Source: Scatomorpha merdigallinarum
GTDB taxonomy: Bacteria > Bacillota > Clostridia > Oscillospirales > Oscillospiraceae
NCBI GenBank assembly: GCA_018710885.1
Contig: DVJA01000027.1
Coordinates: 1-12,428 of the forward strand
Direction: 5' to 3'
Length of the DNA: 12,428 nt
Shown here: piece after piece, positions 6,319-11,941 of the stretch
Layout of the letters: the number at the start of each line of letters is the position of its first letter
Position numbering within the stretch: position 1 is the first letter of the stretch
Notes under the pieces: generated by a model
What the model was told of the DNA's origin: nothing
Databases searched by the model: none
The model's input: the letters and a program-made list of their open reading frames with translations, nothing else
Made by a program: the position numbers and the translations under genes

Positions 6319-6383
6319 GCAACCGCCCACGGTTGCCCACCCGCGTCCGGCGACGTGGTACCCACCCCTCGCCTGGCGGCGAG
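6319..6383. repeat. Pair of short perfect hairpins between the two 91-bp repeats
   Basis: GCAACCG / CGGTTGC with loop CCCA (6319-6336), then CTCGCC / GGCGAG with loop TGGC (6368-6383). The second overlaps the first base of the second 91-bp repeat. Between them, CGTC / GACG (6344-6355) forms a weaker third. Together with 6269-6311 they make a run of consecutive foldable units. Confidence 0.7.
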
Positions 6384-6525
6384 CGGGACGTCGAGGACGC
6401 CGTCCCTTACGGGGTGGGTGCGAAACGCAGCCATCAGCAACAGTCAGCACGCCAGCGAAGCGAAGCCAACAGCAATAGTCAGCACACGAGTGCAACGATG
6501 TGCGCGGCAAACGAGGCACCTACGT
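6383..6525. repeat. 91-bp direct repeat, second copy, with divergent tail
   Basis: The first 91 bases repeat 5911-6001. After 6474 the copies diverge, but both resume with GCGGCAAACGAGGCACC (6505-6521 here, 6032-6048 in copy A) and this one stops shortly before the terminator of the minus-strand GTPase genes. It looks like a partial second element in the same orientation. Confidence 0.85.
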
Positions 6526-6533
6526 CCCGGCGC

Positions 6534-6565
6534 ATAAAAGAGGGGAGAGCCTTCGGGCTCTCCCC
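6534..6565 (-). terminator. Rho-independent terminator of the COG0523 gene pair
   Basis: On the minus strand a ten-pair perfect stem (6565-6556 with 6551-6542) closes a CGAA tetraloop and runs into TCTTTTAT (6541-6534). It begins nine bases after the stop codon at 6575. On the plus strand the loop reads TTCG, an exceptionally stable tetraloop, but no T-run follows there. Confidence 0.9.
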
Positions 6566-6574
6566 ATAATCGTA

Positions 6575-7531
6575 TCAGAAGAACGTGGCGACGCTCTGTT
6601 CCGGCGGCTCGCAGGGCTCGGCGCTCTCGGCGGTGAGCACGGGGCCGCGGCGACCGTAAGACCGGTTGAACTTGTAGTCCATCTTGCAGGTGAGGATGAA
6701 CCAGCCGTCGTCCGGCATGTCCGGTACGGCGCGGGTGTCGCAGATGAAGGCCGTGAAAGCTATGTCGGCCTCGCAGCAGGTCATTACATGGCGGCCCACT
6801 ATCATCCAGCCGCTCTGTATCCCGCGGCGGCGCACGCAGCGGCACTTGACGCGCACGGTCTTGCCCACGTATTTCTTCGGCTCCTCCGAGACGTCGCGGT
6901 ACCAGATGGCGTAGTCGCGGTCGGCGATATCTATGACGGGCGCGTTGATGTCGAAGGGCAGCGGGTCCTCAATGTCGTCGTAGACGACGCTGCCGTCGGC
7001 GGCCTCGTAGGCTATATCTGCCCGGCGCGAGGCGGCACGGACTATCTTGTGGAAGTCCATCTTGTCCATCTCGGGCTTGAAGCGGTTGAAAACCACCAGC
7101 TCCGCGCTCTTGAGCTTGTCGTAAGTGAGCTGACGCATGTTCGCGTTGTAGTTCAGGAAGGTGTTGGCGTCGGCAAACATGAACTCCTGCGCCACCAGCC
7201 AACCCTCCGGCAGCGCCCCGTAGAGGCTGTCGAGCATCCACATGCCGTTGTACTCCACCAGTACGCGCTCGGCCTCGGCCTGGGCGAGCCATTGGGTGAG
7301 GTTTTCCGGTGTGAGGTCGGTCTCGTTCTCAACGGCCTTGAGCTTGACGCGGTGCCCGGAGAACTCCTCGGGCTCGTACTCCTCAATGCCCTCTTCGCAG
7401 ACGAGCAGCAGGGTGGGCTCGCCCTTGTTGAAGCGCTTGTCCTCGAGGGTTTCCTGGATGAATTTAGTCTTCCCGGCCTCGAGGAACCCGGTGAAGAGGT
7501 AGACAGGTATCTGGCGTTCAGGCAAGGTCAA
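6575..7531 (-). CDS. Divergent COG0523-like P-loop protein joined to a TIGR03943/DUF1980-like domain
   Basis: 318 residues. The N-terminus has a CobW-type Walker A, GFLEAGKT (15-22), and YNGMW in place of the usual EPSG segment. The CxCC metal motif of COG0523 proteins is lacking, and the NKxD base-recognition motif is replaced by NRFK. From about residue 218 a second domain appears: YVGKTVRVKC, then GRHVMTCCEADIAFTAFI, then DDGWFILTCKMDY, which resembles the CC-containing TIGR03943/DUF1980 domain usually encoded next to a DUF318 permease. Such proteins are thought to act in metal handling; no permease is in view. The start is a TTG; a second TTG at 7525 has a better distance (ten bases) from AAGGAG and may be the true start. 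The gene overlaps the upstream GTPase gene by 14 (or 8) bases, so translation is coupled. Confidence 0.85.
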   Translation of the reverse strand: MTLPERQIPVYLFTGFLEAGKTKFIQETLEDKRFNKGEPTLLLVCEEGIEEYEPEEFSGHRVKLKAVENETDLTPENLTQWLAQAEAERVLVEYNGMWMLDSLYGALPEGWLVAQEFMFADANTFLNYNANMRQLTYDKLKSAELVVFNRFKPEMDKMDFHKIVRAASRRADIAYEAADGSVVYDDIEDPLPFDINAPVIDIADRDYAIWYRDVSEEPKKYVGKTVRVKCRCVRRRGIQSGWMIVGRHVMTCCEADIAFTAFICDTRAVPDMPDDGWFILTCKMDYKFNRSYGRRGPVLTAESAEPCEPPEQSVATFF

Positions 7532-8594
7532 ACAGCTCCTTGAGTCCGTCCTCGTCGAGGTGCGCGCCGATGACGCAGATGCGTCCCGTCACGGCCGCCT
7601 CTCCGCGGCGCACAGAGCGCTCGCCCGGGACGTAGTCGAAATATATCCAGCCGCCGTCGGCCGGCACATAGCCCTTGGCGCGCACTACCTGGCCGTAGGT
7701 CAGGCTGTCCAGGGCCTTCAAAGCCTCGTCAATCTCGGACTCGGCGTACTGGCGCGCAGTCTCCGCGCCCCAGCTCGAGAACACCTCGTCGGCGTCGTGG
7801 CCGTGGTGATGGTGGTGATGCTCGTGCCCCTCGTGCTCGTGCCCATGCTCGTGGTCGTGGTCATGGTGGCAGCACTCGCCGTGGTCGTGTTCGTGATGGT
7901 GCTCATGCTCATGGTCGTGATGGTGGTCATGGCCGCAGCAGCACTCGTCTTCGTCCTCTTCGACCTCGGCGGCCAGGCGCTCAAGCTCGGCGGCGAGGGT
8001 GTCCTCGCGCTCCATGGCCTCGCGCAGTTGTTTGCCGTCCAGCTCGTCCCAGGGGGTGGTGACTATGACGGCGCTCTGGTTGTGGCCGCGGAGCATTTCC
8101 ACCGTGTCGGCGAGCTTCTTCTCGCTCATGCCCTTGGTGCGGCTGAGCACGATGGTGCCCGCGTTCTCGACCTGGTTGCACCAGAACTCGCCGAAGTTCT
8201 TCATGTACATCTTGGCGCGGGTGGCGTCCACCACGGTGGTGAAGCTGCCGGGAACCAAATCGGGGTCTCCGACGTCCTGTACAGCGCGGATGACGTCCGA
8301 GAGCTTGCCGACGCCGCTGGGCTCGATGAGTATGCGGTCGGGCTGGAACTGCTCCTTGACCTTCTTGAGCGCCTCGGCGAAGTCGCCCACGAGGCTGCAG
8401 CAAATGCAGCCGGAGCTCATCTCGGTTATCTCCACGCCGGCGTCCGCGAGGAAGCCGCCGTCAACGCTTATCTCGCCGAACTCGTTTTCAATGAGCACCA
8501 GCTTCTCACCGGCGTAGGCTTCGGAAATGAGCTTCTTGATGAGTGTGGTCTTACCGGCCCCGAGGAAGCCCGAGAATATGTCGATTTTAGCCAT
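7518..8594 (-). CDS. COG0523/CobW-family GTPase with a histidine-rich metal-binding region
   Basis: 358-residue cytoplasmic G3E GTPase, probably a metallochaperone. Walker A is GFLGAGKTT (9-17). ENEFGEISVDGG (36-47) precedes the CxCC motif at C63, C65, C66. EPSGVGKLSDVIRAV (91-105) is the Walker B-side signature, and SRTKG (151-155) replaces NKxD. Residues 218-266 hold 26 histidines with five cysteines just before or inside the stretch, alternating with Asp and Glu, a typical metal reservoir. A C-terminal CobW_C-like domain follows (about 290-358). COG0523 proteins deliver Zn, Co, Ni or other metals; which metal applies here cannot be read from sequence. No Zur box is obvious. It is the first gene of the minus-strand pair, driven from 8653-8681, with a weak AGAAGAG ribosome site. 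Confidence 0.93.
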   Translation of the reverse strand: MAKIDIFSGFLGAGKTTLIKKLISEAYAGEKLVLIENEFGEISVDGGFLADAGVEITEMSSGCICCSLVGDFAEALKKVKEQFQPDRILIEPSGVGKLSDVIRAVQDVGDPDLVPGSFTTVVDATRAKMYMKNFGEFWCNQVENAGTIVLSRTKGMSEKKLADTVEMLRGHNQSAVIVTTPWDELDGKQLREAMEREDTLAAELERLAAEVEEDEDECCCGHDHHHDHEHEHHHEHDHGECCHHDHDHEHGHEHEGHEHHHHHHGHDADEVFSSWGAETARQYAESEIDEALKALDSLTYGQVVRAKGYVPADGGWIYFDYVPGERSVRRGEAAVTGRICVIGAHLDEDGLKELFDLA

Positions 8595-8595
8595 G

Positions 8596-8624
8596 TTTAC
8601 TCTTCTTTCTAAATGTGGTACAAT
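8596..8624 (+). promoter_or_regulatory. Promoter of the NagZ-like gene
   Basis: -35 TTTACT (8596-8601), a 17-base spacer and -10 TACAAT (8619-8624); expected start near 8631. It lies inside the leader of the opposing GTPase transcript. Confidence 0.6.
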
Positions 8625-8627
8625 GTC

Positions 8628-8643
8628 GGGGTAATTCTTCCCC
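8628..8643. promoter_or_regulatory. Imperfect palindrome in the overlap of two facing promoters
   Basis: GGGGTAATTCTTCCCC has four-base GGGG/CCCC arms with partial inner symmetry. It lies in the short interval between the two predicted start sites (about 8631 rightward and 8646 leftward). It could be an operator shared by both genes or simply a stem at both 5' ends. No known regulator motif is recognised. Confidence 0.35.
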
Positions 8644-8652
8644 TAAAAGCTT

Positions 8653-8681
8653 ATTTTAACACCAAAAATTGAAAGGGTCAA
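8653..8681 (-). promoter_or_regulatory. Promoter of the COG0523 gene pair
   Basis: Minus-strand -35 TTGACC (8681-8676), a 17-base spacer and -10 TAAAAT (8658-8653); expected start near 8646. The -35 box overlaps the ribosome site region of the divergent NagZ-like gene, so the two genes cannot be controlled independently of each other. Confidence 0.75.
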
Positions 8682-8687
8682 TAAGAT

Positions 8688-9857
8688 ATGAAGAAATCCC
8701 TAACCGCCTTGCTGCTCTGTGCGGCGCTCTGTCTAACGGCCTGCGGCGCCCCTGCGGAGCCGGTGGCGACGCCCAGTCCGGTGGTAACGCCGGAGCCCAC
8801 TCCGGAGCCCACCCCCGAGCCGACGCCCAGCCGCGCAGAAGAGATCCTCTCCGGCATGACACTGACGGAAAAGCTCTGCCAGCTCATGATAGTCCGTCCG
8901 GAGGACCTGTGCGGCGTCTCGCCCGTCACCGAGGCCGGGGAGACCACGCGCGCGGCGCTGGAAGCCTACCCCGTGGGCGGGTTCATATACTCGCTCGGCA
9001 ACCTCGTCACGCGCGAGCAGACCATAGGCATGATAGACGCCGCGCAGAGCTACAGCTCCATCCCGCTCTTCATCTCTGCCGACGAGGAGGGCGGCAACGT
9101 GGGCCGGCTCATGTACAAGCTCGGCACGACCTGGATAGACCCCATGTACACGTATAAGGACCAGGGCACGGGCGTGGCGCACGATAACGCCTACACCATC
9201 GGCTCCGACATGAGCGCGCTGCACTTCAACCTGGACTTCGCGCCCGTGGCCGATGTGTGGACCAACCCGGCCAATACCGTTATCGGGGACCGCGCCTACT
9301 CCGACGACTTCGACCAGGCCTCGGAGCTGGTGGCCGCCGCGGTAGAGGGCTTCCACGACGCGGGCATTATGTGCTCCGTAAAGCACTTCCCGGGCCACGG
9401 CGACACCGCAACCGACACCCACACCGGCGCCGCTACGGTGGATAAGACCGTGGAGGAACTCATGGCCGGGGAGCTGAAACCCTTCGTCTCCGGCATAGAG
9501 GCCGGGGCCGATATGGTAATGGTGGGCCACATCACCATGACGGCGATAGACGCGGCGCATCCGGCATGCCTGTCCTATGAGGTCGTGACGGGCCTTCTGC
9601 GCGAAGAACTGGGCTACGGCGGCGTGGTCGTGACAGATTCGCTGGACATGGGCGCGCTGAGCGCATGGAGCGTGGGCGAGCGCTGCGTCCTCGCGCTTGA
9701 GGCCGGAGTGGATATCCTCCTCGGCGTCACGGACATACCCGCCGCCCTGGACGCCCTGACCGCCGCCGTGGAGAGCGGAGAGCTGAGCGAGGAGCGCATA
9801 GACGAGAGCGTGCTGCGCGTTTTGACACTCAAAAGCGAATATCTTGGACAGTTTTAA
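8688..9857 (+). CDS. Glycoside hydrolase family 3 lipoprotein, NagZ-like beta-N-acetylglucosaminidase
   Basis: 389 residues. A signal ending in the lipobox LTAC (C19) anchors the protein to the outer face of the membrane. A proline-rich spacer with PTPE repeats (34-47) lifts the enzyme from the surface. The GH3 barrel follows: SADEEGGNVGRL (130-141), LDFAPVADV (182-190), KHFPGHGDTATDTH (232-245) and VVTDSLDMGAL (314-324). By comparison with B. subtilis NagZ, D243/H245 form the general acid-base dyad and D317 is the nucleophile. There is no second GH3 C-terminal domain. The likely reaction is removal of terminal GlcNAc from peptidoglycan fragments. A ribosome site AAAGGG lies ten bases before the ATG. 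No terminator follows, so readthrough into the next gene is possible. GH3 family is certain; exact substrate is inferred. Confidence 0.94.
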   Translation: MKKSLTALLLCAALCLTACGAPAEPVATPSPVVTPEPTPEPTPEPTPSRAEEILSGMTLTEKLCQLMIVRPEDLCGVSPVTEAGETTRAALEAYPVGGFIYSLGNLVTREQTIGMIDAAQSYSSIPLFISADEEGGNVGRLMYKLGTTWIDPMYTYKDQGTGVAHDNAYTIGSDMSALHFNLDFAPVADVWTNPANTVIGDRAYSDDFDQASELVAAAVEGFHDAGIMCSVKHFPGHGDTATDTHTGAATVDKTVEELMAGELKPFVSGIEAGADMVMVGHITMTAIDAAHPACLSYEVVTGLLREELGYGGVVVTDSLDMGALSAWSVGERCVLALEAGVDILLGVTDIPAALDALTAAVESGELSEERIDESVLRVLTLKSEYLGQF

Positions 9858-9868
9858 CATTTCGATGC

Positions 9869-9897
9869 TTTTCAATCCGGGTAAGACATGATATAAT
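9869..9897 (+). promoter_or_regulatory. Promoter of the TIM-barrel-like gene
   Basis: A perfect -10 TATAAT (9892-9897) preceded by TGA (extended -10), with TTTTCA at 9869-9874 as a 17-base-spaced -35. It gives a leader of about 30 bases ending in GGGAGG before the ATG at 9937. Confidence 0.75.
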
Positions 9898-9936
9898 AGA
9901 TCAATCTAAACAAACGACAGACCCGGGAGGAATACT

Positions 9937-10623
9937 ATGCTGGAAGAAAAGACGAGAGTTAAGAACGTACCGCAGGTGAGCAGTAAGCTCCGTCACCACA
10001 TACTCAGAGTGCCGAGCGTTGTCAGAAACGCCAGCGGCATTGTTATCAACGGGAGACGCATAAAGTCGCTCGTCTTTACGACCGACATAGCGATAATTAG
10101 AAACTGCACAGCCGACGCCGTGCTGGCCGTGTACCCGTTCACACCCCAGCCGACCATATCCTCGTCCGTGCTGCGCTATTCGTCCCTGCCCGTGTTCTGC
10201 GGCGTGGGCGGCGGCACCACTCAGGGCATACGCACCTTGCAGCTCGCCTGGGACGCTGAAACCGAGGGAGCCATGGGCGTTGTTGTGAACGCGCCGATAG
10301 GAAATGAGGACGTCGAGCGCATTGCAAACTACATAGACATACCTCTCGTAGTCACCGTGGTGAGCGAGAAGACCGACATCGCCGCGCGCCTCAACGCCGG
10401 CGCGAGCATCCTCAACGTCTCCGCTGCCGCGCGTACCCCGGAGGTCGTGCGGGCCATACGTCAGGACTTCCCCGACGTGCCCATCATCGCCACCGGCGGC
10501 GGCCAGGAGGACAGTATACGCCGAACCATAGAGGCTGGCGCCAACGCCATCAGCTACACGCCGCCGACGACCAAGGAACTCTTCTCCACCATGATGGACG
10601 ACTACCGCCAGAGAGAAGAATAA
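9937..10623 (+). CDS. Conserved TIM-barrel-like protein of unknown function
   Basis: 228 residues, no signal peptide, cytoplasmic. Short strand-loop repeats such as SLVFTTDIAII (44-54), AVLAVYPFTPQPT (61-73), VFCGVGGGTTQG (86-97), AMGVVVNAP (112-120), IPLVVTVVSE (135-144), ASILNVSAA (156-164) and VPIIATGGG (181-189) read like successive beta strands of a (beta/alpha)8 barrel. IIATGGG followed by GANAISYTPPTT (201-212) resembles the phosphate-binding ends of HisA/ThiG/IMP-dehydrogenase-type barrels. I recall close relatives in Clostridia annotated only as hydrolase or hypothetical; no substrate is known to me. The start is backed by GGGAGG. It has its own promoter and terminator, so it is a single-gene unit. 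Confidence 0.85.
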   Translation: MLEEKTRVKNVPQVSSKLRHHILRVPSVVRNASGIVINGRRIKSLVFTTDIAIIRNCTADAVLAVYPFTPQPTISSSVLRYSSLPVFCGVGGGTTQGIRTLQLAWDAETEGAMGVVVNAPIGNEDVERIANYIDIPLVVTVVSEKTDIAARLNAGASILNVSAAARTPEVVRAIRQDFPDVPIIATGGGQEDSIRRTIEAGANAISYTPPTTKELFSTMMDDYRQREE

Positions 10624-10631
10624 GAGAGCTT

Positions 10632-10658
10632 AAAAGGTCCGCATCCGCGGGCCTTTTT
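10632..10658 (+). terminator. Rho-independent terminator after the TIM-barrel-like gene
   Basis: An eleven-pair stem AAAAGGTCCGC / GCGGGCCTTTT (one G-T pair) closes an ATCC loop and ends in five Ts. It begins nine bases after the stop codon and sixteen bases before the next promoter's -35 box. Confidence 0.93.
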
Positions 10659-10673
10659 CCTGTTTCGCGGCGC

Positions 10674-10703
10674 TTGACAGCCCGCCTGAGCCACGTTTAT
10701 AAT
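10674..10703 (+). promoter_or_regulatory. Consensus sigma-A promoter of the glycerate kinase gene
   Basis: Perfect -35 TTGACA (10674-10679) and perfect -10 TATAAT (10698-10703) with an 18-base spacer. The 70-base leader that follows holds a small stem CCCTG / CAGGG (10723-10740), whose loop includes part of the palindrome TGACGTCA. This is the strongest promoter by consensus in the window. Confidence 0.88.
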
Positions 10704-10778
10704 CGTCTCAGACGAGAGAGAACCCTGACGTCAGACAGGGCAAATTGGCACAGACTGTTGAGAAGGAGGCGCGAGAGC

Positions 10779-11903
10779 GTGAAAAAGGCGGTATTGATAC
10801 CGGATTCGTTCAAAGGCACCATGTCTTCAATGCGTATCTGCGAGATAATGAAGGCAGAGATTCACAATAGCTATCCGGAGTGCGAGGTGCGCAGCATACC
10901 CGTGGCAGACGGCGGCGAGGGCAGCGTGGACGCCTTCCTGCAGGCCGTGGGCGGCGAGAGGGTGACGCTTGAGGTCACAGGCCCCTGGTTCGAGCGCTGC
11001 GAGGCGTACTACGGGCTTATAGACTCAGGCGCGACGGCGGTCGTAGAAATGGCCGCCGCAGCGGGGCTGCCGATGGTGGGCGAGCGACGCGACCCGAGGG
11101 CTACCACGACTTACGGCGTCGGCGAGCTGATGGCCGCCGCCGCAGGAGCGGGCGCTAAGCGGCTCATAATCGGCCTCGGCGGCAGCGCCACCAATGACGG
11201 CGGCTGTGGAGCAGCGTGTGCGGCGGGGGTGAAGTTCTACAACGCCGCAGGCGAGAGCTTCGTGCCGGTGGGCGGCACTCTCTGTGAGATAGAGCGGATA
11301 GACATGAGCGGCCTCAACCAGGCCATAGCGGGAGCGGAGATAGTCGCCATGTGCGATATAGATAACCCCATGTACGGTGAGAGCGGCGCGGCATATATCT
11401 TCGGGCCCCAAAAGGGCGCCGATGCGGAGATGATTGCCCTGCTCGACGATGGCCTGCGCCACCTCGCCCGCGTCATAAAGCGCGACCTGGGCATCGAGGT
11501 GGACACTATGCCCGGCGCAGGAGCCGCTGGAGCCATGGGCGCGGGTATGGTCGCCTTCTTCGGAGCAAAGCTGCAAATGGGCATAGAGACGGTGCTGGAC
11601 ACCGTAGGCTTCGACGAGGCGATACACGGCGCCGACGCTATATTCACCGGCGAGGGCAAGCTGGACTCGCAGAGCCTGCGCGGCAAAGTGGTAGTAGGCG
11701 TAGCCCGCCGCGCCGCAAAGCAAGGCGTGCCCGTCATAGCCATAGTAGGCGGCGCAGACTACGGTGCCGAGGCTGCCTATAAAGAGGGCGTCACCGCCAT
11801 CTTCCCCATAAACCGTCTCCCTCAGGACTTCTCTGTCATCCGCGAGCACTCGGAAGAGAATTTGGCGTTTACCATGCAGAATGTGCTGCGAATCATGCGG
11901 TAA
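10779..11903 (+). CDS. Glycerate 2-kinase
   Basis: Cytoplasmic kinase of the GlxK/GarK family (TIGR00045 type), converting D-glycerate and ATP to 2-phosphoglycerate and so feeding glycerate into lower glycolysis. 374 residues, the usual length. The N-terminus VLIPDSFKGTMSS and the segment PVADGGEGSVDAF (about 37-49) are diagnostic, as are LIIGLGGSATNDGGCGAA (about 129-146) and the C-terminal FTGEGKLDSQSLRGKVVVGVA (about 289-309). The start is GTG at 10779, nine bases after AAGGAGG. A longer in-frame reading from TTG at 10674 is excluded because that TTG is the promoter's -35 box. Seventeen of 26 isoleucine codons are ATA. No other glycerate or sugar-acid gene is nearby. No clear terminator follows, only a six-pair TGCAGG / CCTGCA stem just past the stop codon. 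Confidence 0.95.
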   Translation: MKKAVLIPDSFKGTMSSMRICEIMKAEIHNSYPECEVRSIPVADGGEGSVDAFLQAVGGERVTLEVTGPWFERCEAYYGLIDSGATAVVEMAAAAGLPMVGERRDPRATTTYGVGELMAAAAGAGAKRLIIGLGGSATNDGGCGAACAAGVKFYNAAGESFVPVGGTLCEIERIDMSGLNQAIAGAEIVAMCDIDNPMYGESGAAYIFGPQKGADAEMIALLDDGLRHLARVIKRDLGIEVDTMPGAGAAGAMGAGMVAFFGAKLQMGIETVLDTVGFDEAIHGADAIFTGEGKLDSQSLRGKVVVGVARRAAKQGVPVIAIVGGADYGAEAAYKEGVTAIFPINRLPQDFSVIREHSEENLAFTMQNVLRIMR

Positions 11904-11941
11904 GTGCAGGCAACCTGCAACGGCTTGGGTAAGTAGCGGCG

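Noticed and set aside
5899..6520. Possible CRISPR array because of repeated short motifs
   Set aside because: Repeat units are unequal in length and spacing, no constant repeat of 24-40 bases alternates with unique spacers, and no cas gene is present.
5876..6569. Several open frames of 64 to 117 codons in the repeat region
   Set aside because: They change frame between repeat copies because of indels, have no ribosome sites and share only the repeat sequence itself.
7795..7935. Tandem repeat tract
   Set aside because: Explained by His, Asp and Glu codons of the metal-binding stretch; the units are irregular.
7560..8612. Long plus-strand open frame of 350 codons opposite the His-rich GTPase
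   Set aside because: It is the reverse of the GTPase gene; its valine-, leucine- and methionine-rich stretch is just the complement of the His/Asp/Glu codons, and it lacks any domain motif or ribosome site.
8733..9875. Long minus-strand open frame opposite the GH3 gene
   Set aside because: Shadow of a clear GH3 enzyme in GC-rich DNA; no conserved motif.
10674..10778. N-terminal extension of glycerate kinase
   Set aside because: It is made of the promoter and leader; the arginine-rich translation has no counterpart in the family.
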